Assembly (NCBI GenBank): GCA_021234155.1
Contig: JAJEKV010000003.1
Location: forward strand, 27,883,166-27,947,165
From: Isoetes taiwanensis
Taxonomy: Eukaryota > Streptophyta > Lycopodiopsida > Isoetales > Isoetaceae
Direction of reading: 5' to 3'
Length of the DNA: 64,000 nucleotides
Position numbers and translations under genes: made by a program. Below are positions 43,611 through 55,265 of the stretch, piece after piece. Position 1 is the first letter of the stretch; each line of letters opens with the position of its first letter. The notes under the pieces were generated by a model. It was not told the origin of the DNA. It saw nothing but the letters and a program-made list of their open reading frames with translations, and ran no database searches.

Positions 43611-43937
43611 CCACGCGGAGAAGAAGGAGTCTTCATGCTGATTGCCCTCTCAGGATTCAGAAGACACGCCCGGATACCCCCAAACATCGACCATGTCATT
43701 CTGGTCAAGAGGACAATAGTTTTAAGCATCTTTAACTTTGCGGTCCCATACATGCGACAGGGCAGGTTGGCCGTCGCCGCAGCCTACACATCGGACAGGA
43801 GGATCGAAGACTTGATGACAGCACTCCAAGGTGGCACGACCACCAACATCCTTAGAAACTTGGGGCAAATAGTTGGCACATTCCAAGTGAAGAAATTCTT
43901 GGAAGACAATCCAGCATACTTAAGATTCCAAGAATAG
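43548..43937 (+). CDS. Unrecognised 129-codon frame
   Basis: Starts MSALDKFLIKCCIIDMQYG inside the tandem repeat and continues into unique sequence ending NLGQIVGTFQVKKFLEDNP and a stop. It lies about 150 bases before the Gypsy gag on the same strand and may be the element's leader or a separate gene. In copy 2 the frame is broken by several small changes near GCTG/CAG sites. No domain recognised. Confidence 0.35.
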   Translation: MSALDKFLIKCCIIDMQYGVSPRGEEGVFMLIALSGFRRHARIPPNIDHVILVKRTIVLSIFNFAVPYMRQGRLAVAAAYTSDRRIEDLMTALQGGTTTNILRNLGQIVGTFQVKKFLEDNPAYLRFQE

Positions 43938-44079
43938 GATTAAAATTTCTAATTCTCTATCTCTATTTATTGAATGTAAAAATATCATATCTTATGAATA
44001 TAAGTGATGGTGTTATGTATGTTCTTTTGATATATTTTGTCCCCACAACTATATCATCAAACAAACCAATGTAATAACA

Positions 44080-45170
44080 ATTTCACCCAAGGAACCTATT
44101 CGAAGAGTTTGAGGCAGAAACCCCAGAAGAAGAAATATCGCAGATAAGGTCGGATATCCATGAAATAAGAGCCTTGCTGGAAGGAGCGGTAGCAATGGGA
44201 CCAGACCAGATTGTCCAAGTATCTGAAACACCGACCGGCAGAGCAGACAAAGCAAAGAAGAGAAGCTGGAGAAGGAGATCACCTAGCACCGATTCCTCCA
44301 ACTCTAGTTCCAACTCCGACTCCCAAGACCGAAAGCGGTGCGGTGGAAAGCCGGGGAAGTTGGAACAGTTCTCAGGGGACAACAGGTCTGGAATGGAAGC
44401 GGAGGCTTGGTTAGATGAAATGAGGGAGTATGGGAATGCTTATAGCATGAAGGATAAGGACAAGGGCAGGGTAGCAACAACCAACCTCAAGGGAGCAGCC
44501 AAAATTTGGTGGAAAGGCTATGCCAAACCCATGGGTTAAGCAGAGATAGCTGCAGATTTAAGAAGTTCTCCAAGGCATTTAAGCGTCACTACGTGCCGAG
44601 GGAACACAAGTGCCATATGATGCAACAGTTCTACAGGTTGGAGCAGGGCAATAAGACAGTCCAGAAGTACATCGAAGTGTTTATGAGGCCGAGGCTCTAT
44701 GTGCCAAAATTGAGTGAAAGACATGCAGTAGAGGGGTACATTGAAGGCTTGAACGAGGAGATCAGGAAGCTGGTGAGAGCAAACCAGAATAGTGTCAGAA
44801 GCAGAGTCGAAAGTAGTGAGCTTGCAAGGAACAGGACCTCAAGGGAGTGGGCTGAGGCAACAATACTATCAGGACAAGGGGAAGGCTATAGGAAGCTACA
44901 ACCCAAGAGCAACAAGCCTAGCAGCTACCAGACCGCAGTACAACGCAAACTATGGGAAGCAAGGCAATGCAAATTCCGGCACGCAGGATAAGAAGCAGGT
45001 CAGCTTCAAGGATAAGGAGCAAGGAGGTGGTTCAAACTACTCCAAAACAGTGAAGCAGTTCTTATAGTCCATCCCCAAGGAGAAGAGGCAGGAATGTATT
45101 GAAAAGCAGTTGTGCTTCAGGTGCTTCTAGCCAGGACATCAGACACATAGCTGCCCATTTGTGATGAATG
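44080..45170 (+). pseudogene. Ty3/Gypsy gag, second element
   Basis: The first frame (44,174-44,539) gives GKLEQFSGDN, AEAWLDEMREYGNAYSM and LKGAAKIWWKGYAKP, then a stop. An overlapping frame (44,506-44,991) gives FSKAFKRHYVPREHKCHM, FYRLEQGNKTVQKYIEVF and VEGYIEGLNEEIRKLV. This is the retrotransposon gag pattern. A Gln/Lys-rich linker and a zinc knuckle (45,112-45,154) follow. At least two breaks. Copy 2 contains only the first part. Confidence 0.85.
45112..45154 (+). other. Gag zinc knuckle with internal stop
   Basis: The codons give CFRCF, a stop at 45,127-45,129, then PGHQTHSC: spacing CX2CX4HX4C is retained but a TAG replaces the fifth-position residue. It is adjacent to CCAGG, so a misread base is possible. 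Confidence 0.75.
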
Positions 45171-45299
45171 CGACGTTAGCTGCTAAGAGGATGGGAGACA
45201 CCCCCGGAGATCGACGAAGAAGATGCTCACGACTACATCCAGGCGAGTGCCACATCTTTGCTAATATTGACTCCGAGAATGCTGAGAGTCAGTACTAAG

Positions 45300-46081
45300 T
45301 CATTCGACGATTGGAAAGATCCGGGCCAAGTCTTTCATAGTGTTTATAGATACAGGTAGTACCCACAATTTTGCTTCGCTAAGGATGGTAGAGATGTTGA
45401 AGCTGAAGCCTCTGAAGTCCAAGCCTAGACCAGTTGTGTTGGCAAGTGGGGCAATCCGATACACAGCAGGGAAGAGGATCAACTTCGACATAGACTTGCC
45501 AAGTATCAATGTTGGAATGGGAGCAGAAGTGATGAACATCGGCAAGTACGACTTGATCATAGGCATGGAATACCTTGGACCGGCTGGAGCCATGATTGAT
45601 TGTGGGAGGCGAAAAGTGACCTTAACGACGCCAGAGGGCAAGGTCATTGAGATAACAGGTAAAGAAGTCACCCCAATCATGCAATGCATGTCTAGTAAGA
45701 AGCTACTTAGATGCATAAGGAAGGAGCAAGTGGCCTATGTCTTTAAACTCAAAGTTGACGAGCAAGAGGCAGAGGAAGACAAAGAGGCCAAAGCGTTGAG
45801 CAAGCTCCCAAAGCCCATAGCCAAGTTGGTAAAGGAATTCCATGATTTGTTCCCAGATGAGATCAAGCAACTTCCACCTTACAGAGGAGTCGAGTGTGAA
45901 ATAGCACTTGAGCCAGGAACGAAGCCAACAAGTAAGGCGCCCTACAGAATATCACCTCAGGAGTTGACAGAATTGAAGAAGCAATTGCAGGAGTTGCTAG
46001 ACCTAGGGTTTGTAAGACCTAGTGTCTCCCCAATTGGAGCGCCAATACTCTTCGTCAAGAAGAAGGATGGAAGTCTCAGAA
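45300..46081 (+). pseudogene. Ty3/Gypsy protease and start of RT, interrupted
   Basis: The open frame gives MFIDTGSTHNFAS (intact D-T-G-S active site), then IGKYDLIIGMEYLG, the second protease motif. After a linker come LPPYRGVECEIALEPGTKP, APYRISPQELTELKKQL and ILFVKKKDGSLR. The next residues in the family, MCIDYR, are displaced: a CACTA-like element begins at 46,082. Apart from this insertion the domain looks undamaged. Confidence 0.9.
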
Positions 46082-47619
46082 CACAAGGCCCCCAAATTTG
46101 AACCATTATGATTTTTGTTTAATAGTTTATTAGTGAAAACCAAATCCATAAATTAGTACATGTTAGTGGGTTCAAAAGTTTACAAACCATGTCTAGTTAT
46201 CTTATGTAGTTCATCAACATATTTTTCTAAAATGATAAGACAACATTATTTTATGACATGGTATCGAAACATGATAATTTTAATTGATCTCTGTGAGAAC
46301 TTAAACTATATGATATGTACTACTGTTTAGTATGTTAAGTTTATTAGACTGGTTTTTTATCGTATCTATTTTCTTCAATACATTGACATGATAATTTTAA
46401 GCGCATATTTCTTATGATGCTTTATGATACACAACGTGGTATGATCTTGGTTTAAAAATGCTAATAACTTTTTTTACCCTATTTTTCTCCATGATACTAA
46501 AACATAATTATCTCAATTAGATTTTCTAACAACTTAAAATGTCTAATACGAAGTGATTTATTTACTTGGTTTATATTTTTTTCCACAATATTGTTGCATT
46601 GTCTGAATATGCTAGTTTAGACATGTATAATATTCTCATAGTCTATGCCTATGGTTTCCCCACATGGCACCATGGTTTTTCATTGTGGCTTATCTTCGGT
46701 TTCATTGTGGTGGCTAATAATATTATATGAATGAGAATTGGACTATGCAACAATCATATCAAGAATAGAATAGACTTTTATCGTCCATGGAGAACAATTA
46801 TCATATTAAGAACAATAATGAAACATGATTACAAGTTTTTGAATAGTGTAGACAAAGTATAGACGTAGAAGCACTTGGGAGGTCCTCATGGAAACAAATG
46901 TTCGGACAATTAACATGGAAACAAATGTTCTCTTGGCAACAAATGTTCCTGCTTCTTCAAGGTCTTTTTTTCTAACTGTTTCCTCAAGTTATGCAAAATA
47001 GAAGGGTTACGAACTGAAACACTATTTTATTTCCAACCAGAAGCAGCTTACAAGGTATTAAATAAAAAGCGAAAATAGACTAGCGCCAAGTAAAGTACGA
47101 TGATCGCCTGGTATTCAAGCAACTAAACAAGCTCTACCTTGATGCAACAAGTTCTCAAACGCAGAAGAAAAATACTTGCCATGTATCCCTCAATATTTCT
47201 TTTGAAGCCTACTCTTGCAAATGCAATAACTGAACATGCCATGTTTGTGATGCAACGAAGAAAAGAATGGTTCTGGCAAATAATGAACCATGTTACGACT
47301 CAGTAACTTCTCTGCAATAACCAATGTTACCTCCAAATAACACTGGTTGGACAAGACAGTTATAAGTAGTCTAATATGGTTCACAAATATAAGATGCAGA
47401 TTCATTGACTCTAGCAAGAGAAGGTAGATCTGCCAAATCTCTATCATAATCAATTGACAAAGAAAAGAAGGATATGTACAACAAGTTGAAGTTGTAAGCA
47501 GAGAAATGCTAAGAAAAAAGTGGCTAAGACAACTTTTGGAATAAAGGAAAAACTTGGAAGCACCATTGGCCAGATTTATATTGAGCTAATCTGAGATAAC
47601 ACAAAGCATGCACCACAAA
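46079..47619 (+). mobile_element. CACTA-like transposon, left part
   Basis: The terminus CACAAGGCCCCCAAATTTG begins at 46,082 after GAA (46,079-46,081). The opposite terminus appears inverted at 49,431 as CACAAGGCGCCAAAAAATG beside TTC, the complement of GAA. A CAC start with a 3-bp target duplication suggests the CACTA/EnSpm group. The interior is AT-rich with no transposase recognised. The right limit (47,619) is where antisense Gypsy integrase begins. Confidence 0.6.
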
Positions 47620-49427
47620 CTTGTTGTGCTCATAGAGAGCTTCGTCTGAATGGTGGTAAACAAATTCTGCCAGAATGCACCCATAAATTTTGAATCTCTA
47701 TCCGAGATTATTCCCCTCGGCATCCCGTGGAGTCTAAAGATCTCTTTGGTGAACAATACGGCAGTATCCAATGCCGTGTCTGTGGTCCTACACGGCACAA
47801 AATGTGCCATCTTTGACAACTTATCCACCACCACCATTAATGCATCTTTGCCTCTTATAGTTCTCGATTGTCCTATAATGAAATCCATACTTATGACTTC
47901 CCATTTTGCATTTGGCACAGGCAATGGCTCTAAAGCTCCTGGAATTCGGAGTTGCTCCGCTTTTGTTTGCTGGCATAGCTGACACTCACGAATGTACCTG
48001 GCTATTTGCTTCTTCATGCCGGCCCAGAAGTAGCTGCTTCTGATCTTAAAATAGGTCTTCATGAACCGTGCCTGCCCAGCTATGGGACTATTGTGTGTAT
48101 CGTGGAGTATCAACTTCCTGACTCCCGAAGATTCTGTTACACACAATTTATTCTTGTGATATAGTAGGGGTACCTTCCTCTTATAATGCTTGAAGGTTTC
48201 CCTTTCCTTATCTATTCTTGCCTCTTTAGAAAGGCTTGCCCACACTTCCTTGGAGTCTCGGTCTAGAGGCAACGTCTCTTCTATCTTCTTGCCAAACTCA
48301 CTGGTGAGCGTTGATATGGCATTGCTGTGAACTCTTGTTGTCAAGGGGTGCCTTGAGAGCGCGTCTGCAACCACATTGAGCTTGCCTGGCTTGTACACGA
48401 TGACAAAGTCGTACTCCTCCAGGAACTCCATCCATCTCCTTTGCCTCAAGTTGAGATGTGGTTGGGTGAAGACATATTGTAGACTCTGATGGTCCGTATC
48501 CAACTGGAACCTCCTTCCCAATAAATAATGCCTCCATATTCTCAATGTTGTCACCACTGCTAGCAAATCCTGATCATGGGTTGGGTGGCGCACTTTGGCG
48601 TCGTTCATCTTCCTTGAATCATATGCTACCACTCTCCCTTCCTGCATCAAGACCCCTCCTGTTGCGATCTTGCTGGCATCTGTTGCCACCAACTTATCTT
48701 TCTCTGGATCTGGCAGGATAAGACTGGCGCGGTCGTTAAAGCTTCCTTTAACGTCTCAAATGCTGCATGGACCTTCCTTTGCCAATGACCCGCCTAATCT
48801 TTTATCTTTTCTGCTTTGGTGAGGTCCGTCAATGGGGCTGCCACTTTTGCAAAGTTCTTGACGAACTTCCTATAATACCCTGCTAAGCCGAGGAAGCTCC
48901 TCACTTCATGGATGTTCTTTGGTGCCGGCCAATCAATTACTGCTTCAATCTTTGCAAGGTCGGTGGAGATCCCTTCTGCTGTGATTACATGCCTCAAGTA
49001 TTCTACCCTTTTTGTCGTGAAGTGACACTTGGATAGCTTCGCATAAAGCTGATGCCTCCTCAACTTTTCAAGTACCTTTCTCAAGTGTTGGGCATGCTCC
49101 TCTAGGGATTTGTTGTAGACTAGAATGTCATCAAAGAAAACTATGATGAATGCATCTAGGAACTCGCGGAAAACATCATTCATGAGCCTCATGAAGGTTG
49201 CTGGAGCATTGGACAATCCAAACGGCATCACTGTGAACTCATAATTGCCATATCTCGTCCTAAATGCAGTCTTATGGATGTCCTCTTCCTTGATTCTGAT
49301 CTGGGCCTCAAATCTATCTTGGAGAAAACCTTTGCTCCCTGCAATTGATCCTTCAAATCATCTGATCGAGGTAGAGCATATTTGTTCTTCATGGTGTGCT
49401 TGTTCAATTGACGATAGTCAATGCACA
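47620..49427 (-). pseudogene. Ty3/Gypsy RT, RNase H and integrase, inverted
   Basis: The minus strand resumes exactly where 46,081 left off: [20 protein letters not shown], then after a shift [29 protein letters not shown] (F for the usual Y), and [17 protein letters not shown]. RNase H follows with MVATDASKIATGGVLMQ and LDTDHQSLQYVF. Integrase has its HHCC finger (CQLCQQTK), MDFIIGQSRTIRGKDALMVV and ISDRDSKFMGAFWQNLF, ending at KLSMSTTS. The third catalytic Glu and the C-terminal part are missing. One large frame (48,692-47,586, 368 codons) is still open. Confidence 0.9.
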
Positions 49428-49430
49428 TTC

Positions 49431-51203
49431 CACAAGGCGCCAAAAAATGAACTTGCATAAAAAATCAACATGGAAACTAGTATATATGTGGTTTTTTCTA
49501 TAACAACCCACAATGTCAACAAAAACCATGTGTCATTCATGGTTTTGCAAAACCATTGGTAGTTCATATCATATTTTTTGTACTATTCTAAATTGTACAC
49601 GAGTTTCTAAAAATCATCATTAGTTTGTAAGATGGTTTTTAATCGTACATTGATTCTCCAAAATCATTGCTATTTCATATCATGTTTAATTACCATGAAT
49701 TCTACATCGTATAGTGGTTTTCCGAAATCATTATTGGTTTGGAAGATGTATTTTAAACATATCTTGATTTTGCAAGACCATTGCTAGTTCATATCATATT
49801 CAATTATATGCATTCTAGAATTTACAATGATTTCTCTAAATCATCATTAATTTATGGGATGCTTTGTACTTATACTTTTTTCAGTATTACAGTTTTGGAT
49901 GTTTTCACATGCTAGGTGTATTTATACTATCGAGCTTTTCTTGTAGTTCAAAAATCATGTTGGATTTCACGAAGATGCTACGAATTTTTGATGTGATTAA
50001 TCATTGTGCTTGAAGATGCAAAACTTCTAAAGTAGGAAGCACACGTTGTAGTGCTTCATAAAAATAAATTAACGTTATCAATAGATTTTAGTAAAAAAAA
50101 TGATGTGTCACTAGTGACATAGATTTAAATCAAATTCTTGCCTGGCAATGTGAAAAACCTGATAATGAATTTGGTGTTTAACTCTTCACCTCATAGCAAT
50201 GTAGGAAACCTTATAACGAATGCAAATTGTTATTTTGAATGTTGTGAGAAATTTTGTAATGAATAGCGGTGAACCATGGAAGGTACCTAGATCATCTGCA
50301 CACTTGCTAGCTGACAACACTTCTTGTGCGACGCTAATTTCAATTTAGAATGTTTGTTGTGGGAATTCCATCAACAACAAATGGGATCTTTGTGTTTGGC
50401 ACATTTAATATGCTTCAAGTAACCGTCTCTGATAACGGGCACACTAGAACTGCCTTGACATAGACAATACAACATTTGCAAATAATCCCATCTTCATCTT
50501 GTAGCTGATTTGCAAGGACTTTGCTTTGGTCCTGCCTCGGTTCATTGTGATATCTATATCGCTATCTGCTCAATATAACACTTTTTGGATTACCTCTTGT
50601 ACAAACAACATACTTGCACAAGTGTGGCAGAAGTTGATCTCCCGTTCATGCTAAGCCAATTCCTAATCCCAAAAAAGTCTATGGTATATCAAATGCATTA
50701 GGGAATTGCATATCAATCAAAAAGTACAATGGAGAATTACCTTACCATTTGTGAATCTGTTCTCTTCACCTAAGAATAGCCTGGACATAAAAAAAATGAT
50801 CTATGAGGCAAGCTTCACAGTGCCTCTCACAAGCTCATAAGTATTAATTTATGTGCATATAAACTATAAACTTCAATCTTAGATGATTCTGTTTGAAGAC
50901 CTACTATAATATGTACACAACAATTACCAGGTCTAGAGTGGAAGGCTTAGATGGCAATGGTAAAATATATCGTCCTTTACCTGTTTGGGGTTTACATTAA
51001 CCTAGACAGTGTAAATCCTCATTTGAGGCTTTTCTAGGACCTAGATTTTGCAACTTTAAAATAGAATATGGAGTTGGGACGTATCTAAGCCACTTACAAA
51101 GAAGACTGGGTTCATTCCATTGCCTGCAGAATGTTAGAAGAAAAATTAGAATGAGAATCTCGCTGGATCCCTCTATCAAAATCTCCTAATCATATTGTCA
51201 TGT
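49431..51203 (-). mobile_element. CACTA-like transposon, right part (inverted)
   Basis: This begins with the second terminus of the element at 46,082 and contains a subterminal tandem repeat at 49,545-49,870. AT-rich with no recognised frame. Its right limit is not visible; the fold-back element at 51,204 is taken as the limit. Confidence 0.5.
49545..49870. repeat. About 115-bp subterminal tandem repeat
   Basis: Three diverged copies: TTGSTAKTTCATATCAT at 49,553, 49,667 and 49,782, and AAATCATYATTRRTTT at 49,610, 49,726 and 49,838. Repeats just inside the ends are usual in CACTA elements, where transposase binds. Confidence 0.7.
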
Positions 51204-51704
51204 CACATAACAACCAACACATAACAACCATTGACATTAACAAAAACACATAACTACCATTGACATTAATTAACACAACCATTGGGTCCAACACATTTAA
51301 ATTAAAATCCCCCTTAAACCCTCTTTGGTTTGGGTGCATATTCACACGGGGGGTTGACTCCGGGCAACGAGAGCTGGTGGATAGGCATATTCGCCCCTTA
51401 TTCCTTAATCTACACCGTACGTAAAGTTCCTCGTTTGTGGGGTATGCAAGTACAAAATTTGCTATACTGTATAACAAGATTCGCAAAATACTATAAGATT
51501 TCAAGAGGAATACGTGCAAAATACAATTACGAGGGCTCTCGCTGCCCTACGTCACACCCCGTGTGAATATGCACCCAAACCAAAGAAGGTTTAAGGGGGA
51601 TTTTAATTTAAATGTGTTGGACCCAATGGTTGTGTTAATTAATGTCAATGGTAGTTATGTGTTTTTGTTAATGTCAATGGTTGTTATGTGTTGGTTGTTA
51701 TGTG
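51204..51704. mobile_element. Fold-back element with 148-bp arms
   Basis: Arms 51,204-51,351 and 51,557-51,704 are reverse complements with a single mismatch. The spacer is 205 bases. The arm tips begin CACATAACAACCAACACATA, a short internal repeat. No flanking duplication and no coding capacity; opposite-strand frames of similar sequence arise from the two arms. Confidence 0.85.
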
Positions 51705-51765
51705 TTGGGGGATTTAATTTTTATATGCTAGATGTTAATGGTTTGTGTTGCAAAAAAAATTTTTT

Positions 51766-51780
51766 GGCCCCTTCGGGGCC
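51766..51780. other. GGCCCC palindrome hairpin
   Basis: GGCCCC, loop TTC, GGGGCC, preceded by A and T runs. It lies about 20 bases before the left edge of duplication copy 2, so it may mark the breakpoint. Confidence 0.6.
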
Positions 51781-51802
51781 TTAGGGACGCCCGAACCGAA
51801 TC

Positions 51803-52110
51803 GCATTAGCACAACCAATTCCAGGTACACCTTGCTGATGAATTCCACGTTGTAATTCATTTCGAACTGCTTGATAACGTGCTTTGCACCATAAAGAAGG
51901 CAACCACCATCAAGAGTGACACATGCATCAACAATCCCTTGCTGGTTTAGCTCTGCACATAATGCTTCCGCCTCCCCCTTTGCTTGTAATACTGGCATGC
52001 CACCATCAAGAGTGACACATGCATCAACAATCCCTTCTTTGGTTTAGCTCTCGCACATAATGCTTCGCCTCCCCTTTGCTTGTAATAATCTTGGCATGCC
52101 AAGTAGCTCG
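51803..52110 (-). pseudogene. GEN1/SEND1-type nuclease I-region fragment, copy 2
   Basis: The minus strand gives MPVLQAKGEAEALCAELNQQ, GIVDACVTLDGGCLLYGAKH and VIKQFEMN. This version is cleaner than copy 1 and keeps GEAEA, the first acidic pair of the XPG I-region; the later D-G-G is shared. The downstream exons present in copy 1 are absent because the duplication starts here. Confidence 0.8.
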
Positions 52111-52129
52111 TAAGCTCCTAGAAACAATA

Positions 52130-53300
52130 GAATTCAATCCATTAAGTTTCTAACAAGAGGACATGTGGATGCCCTGGCATCGCGCATGATCCCGAAATAA
52201 AGAAAAAAAAGAAAAGGTCTTTTGCATCATACAAGGAACCCGCACAAACAAGAAGATCGGTCGGACATTCATAATGTTCAAGAAATTTTGCGTTTATGCC
52301 TAAACTTCGCTCATGGAATAAGATAAGAGATGCCCTCATCTATAACATTCACACTTTGCACATAGCGGGCCAACATAGCATGCACATAGCGGACCAACAT
52401 ATGTGATAGCTCGGGTTTCGGCCATCAGTATTGCATCTCCTCTAAAGCCCTGAATGCATTTTTATCTCCTTTGGTATCCGCGTGACCCAAAATTAGAGAA
52501 TTCCATACAACTCGATTCAATGTTGGCAATCGTCAAAGCATCTTTAATATTACCACACTTGAGCAGCACCAATAAAAACATCCCAATTCAAGCCACTTCT
52601 TATAGTAAAGCGTGTGTATGTGTTTGCCCCAATTTGGAGCTCTCTTACTTCCACAAACCGTCGAGGAAGGCTTGCATATGTAACTCTACCTTGTTGCATC
52701 TTATTAAAACATTGATTTGCCTCTTTGATGGTCCATAAAACAAACATCTAAGCTGTTGTCATTCATTACGGATCTCCTTTGTAATTTTCTTGGACTACTA
52801 TAGCTCTACTTCGAATCGAAGAGCAAATCCGGATAGAAAATACTCACCGCTTGAGCGCCAAGACCTACAAGGAAAATCTTGTGGAGTTCATATTGTTTGA
52901 TCCAATATATCAAAACCGCTTGAACTCTGAGAATCGTGCACACGTCAACACTCTGCTTGCTAGGAATTGCATCCGAATGTGGAATGAGAATGCAAATACC
53001 TAAATGCATTCCATGTATTAGGTATTATAAGCGGAACATTTGGACGGTGCTCATTGAAAATGGATTCAAAAATGCTTCCCCGACTGTTTTAATAAGTGCG
53101 GTGGGACCACGCTTCTTGTAAAAAGCATCAAGGCGAGGCAAGACTACCAAGAGGAAATCGGCTTCCCACTTTCGCGACCATCTCGGCCGTCCGTTACACC
53201 CTCAATCTCGACAAAATAATTGTCCTAACGGAGGTGCAAAGGTACCCTCAGTAGTATGTAGTATCGAAGCAACATGTTCATGTTTTTGGTAGGAGTTTGG
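52130..53300 (-). pseudogene. PPR protein relic, copy 2
   Basis: Same relic as 34,870-36,050. It keeps CFNKMQQGRVTYASLP, FTIRSGLNWDVFIGAA and LEHYECPTDLLVCAGSLYDA. The segment FIGAA is better here than in copy 1 (FYWCR), another sign that one copy contains misread bases. Confidence 0.7.
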
Positions 53301-53739
53301 TACAAGTGTGTTTTATATATGAGTATTTCCGTAGCATTTTCGTATGAAAAAAAGATTTGGTAGCTAAGCGGTAGCATAGGTGTGTGTTTTGTGTGTTGTT
53401 GTGTATATAAGAAACGAACAAAAATTTTATGTGCATGCTTCTTACGCCATGAAAAATAGTTTCTCAATAGTTCTTTTTGCTTCTTACGCTATGCCAACGG
53501 ATCATTGGGTTGAAGGAAGCGAGGAACTACTTGGAGCCTTCTCCAGGTAGCTGAAGCAAATGCAGCTGGAGGTATTATTGTTATCGTTATATTTAAGTTA
53601 ATATAATATAATAAAAATTGCCTATTATTGACTCCTCCTTCTTCAAATGCAGGTAAAGACATGTTGCTGGATCTCACATGTCCGCAAGTAATTGCGATGT
53701 GTAAGGCCCATGCAATATTTAACAACACCCGGGGCTCCT

Positions 53740-54000
53740 CTGGAGGTCTTTGGGGGTCGGGGCCCTGGCCTCGGGGGGGGGTGGGGGGCTGAGGGGTCCC
53801 GGGGCGGCCTGGAGGCCCTGGTGGCCCGGGAGGCATTGGAGTCAACCCACTTGATATCAGTCGACTCGTAAATGCTTGCCCTCCCATGCCGCACCATGCT
53901 CACAATGGTGCACCTGGGAGCCCAGGGTCAAGTGGTTCTCCTGGGCAAGATGGTGGACCTTGCGAAGTTGGAGGAGCAGGCGGCTCCTGGGGGCTAAACC
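53740..54000 (+). pseudogene. Gly/Pro-rich reading frame, copy 2
   Basis: Counterpart of 36,426-36,688 with GAPGSPGSSGSPGQDGGP retained. An added base near 53,983 changes the last codons, and the G-rich part at 53,770-53,800 differs in run lengths. Confidence 0.35.
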
Positions 54001-55167
54001 TTAGGTTGAGAGCTGAAATAAGTGCTGGTTGTTATGCCAGTCTAAAATCGTTGAAGCTTTTGCTGTAGAAGATGTCAGATTTTAAAAAACTATCAATAAG
54101 TTTATGGAAATTTAAACTTTGAAAGCTCAGCAGTTTATGACGGCAAAAAATAGTAAACGCAAAAATAGAAAACGCTATGGTGGTCTCAAATAGTTCCTCT
54201 GGAGATTTTACCAATATGTCCTCCTCTCTTCCAACTTCATAAGTCATTGTGTGACATCTTCCCAATGCAACTCTGGCTCAAGAATTGACCAAAGTTTTTG
54301 TAGAACACATTAAAGTGCTTGGCTCTATTTTTGCGTAGTATACAACATAACATATGGTTGACGTCTAATTGTTGGTTATATGACATGAGATTTGCATGGA
54401 GAAGCATGTATCCATGTTGGAGCAGATCAAGGTAGATGAATATGTGAATTGAAGCACAAAGTAAAATGAAAGCATACTTGGTCTTTCAAATAGACATTGG
54501 TAGAGCAAGATGATAATCCAACATTATTTCCAAAAAATCATATACCAAATATCCTCCACAAACTTTCCCAACATCAAGCAATTAGCGATGCACACTAAAA
54601 TGCTAAATATATTGTGGTATTATAGCTCAGATGCTACATATATTAATATCATGAATGATATTAATCAAATATATACACCCAATAACACAATTCTAAAAAA
54701 AAAATATTCTTGGATTTGAAGACTTTGTTATGGTTGGTAATGGTTTCTTTTTTAACATTTCCATGTGTTAGAGCTGCATTAGAGAGTAGCCAAAATCACA
54801 AAGAGAAGTAGTGAAAAGTAGAGGTGCATTAGAGAGTAGCCAAAATAGTTGACAAAGAAATAGAAGTAGTGAAAAGTAGCTCATTTACAAGTAGGATAGT
54901 TTTGTACGTTACCAAGTTAGCTTGAAGCTAGTATGTGCAATGATTTAGCAACATCTATCTGATATTCCAATGACTACAAAAACGTGTTTGTATATTAGCT
55001 TGGGAGTTCATTTGCAATAATGTATTTTATGTGCAACGATTTGGCAACGTCTATTTGATATTCCAATGACTACGAAAACATGTTTTACATTAGCTTGGGA
55101 GTTCATTTGCAATAATGGAAAATATATTTTGTATGGTTTTTTTTTAAACGTTGATTAACCTTTGAAA

Positions 55168-55265
55168 TCTTTTTTATTATAATATAATAAAACGCTACAC
55201 AAGTTGGAGAAAACATTTGCGGGCTCCCAAGCTATGCCTAGCATTCTTTGAGCACCAATTACTAG
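55168..55265 (+). mobile_element. Very short Helitron-like element, copy 2
   Basis: Counterpart of 37,915-38,008. The terminal hairpin is spoiled: GCTGGGC is written as CTTTGAGC. The CTAG end before T is kept. Confidence 0.5.

Larger units (their letters stand above)
34538..44546 (+). repeat. Segmental duplication, copy 1
   Basis: Nearly collinear with 51,803-63,191. It starts inside the GEN1/SEND1 relic (CGCATTAGCACAACCAATTC) and ends inside the Gypsy gag (GGGTTAAGCAGAGAT). It lacks the LINE found at 61,236-62,565 of copy 2. Confidence 0.95.

Noticed and set aside
47650-47982. A 110-codon plus frame within the integrase region
   Set aside because: It is the antisense shadow of the Gypsy integrase.
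51766-51780. Rho-independent terminator
   Set aside because: A hairpin beside A/T runs looks like one, but this is plant nuclear DNA and no gene ends there.
51190-51784. Two similar protein frames on opposite strands
   Set aside because: They arise from the two inverted arms of the fold-back element.
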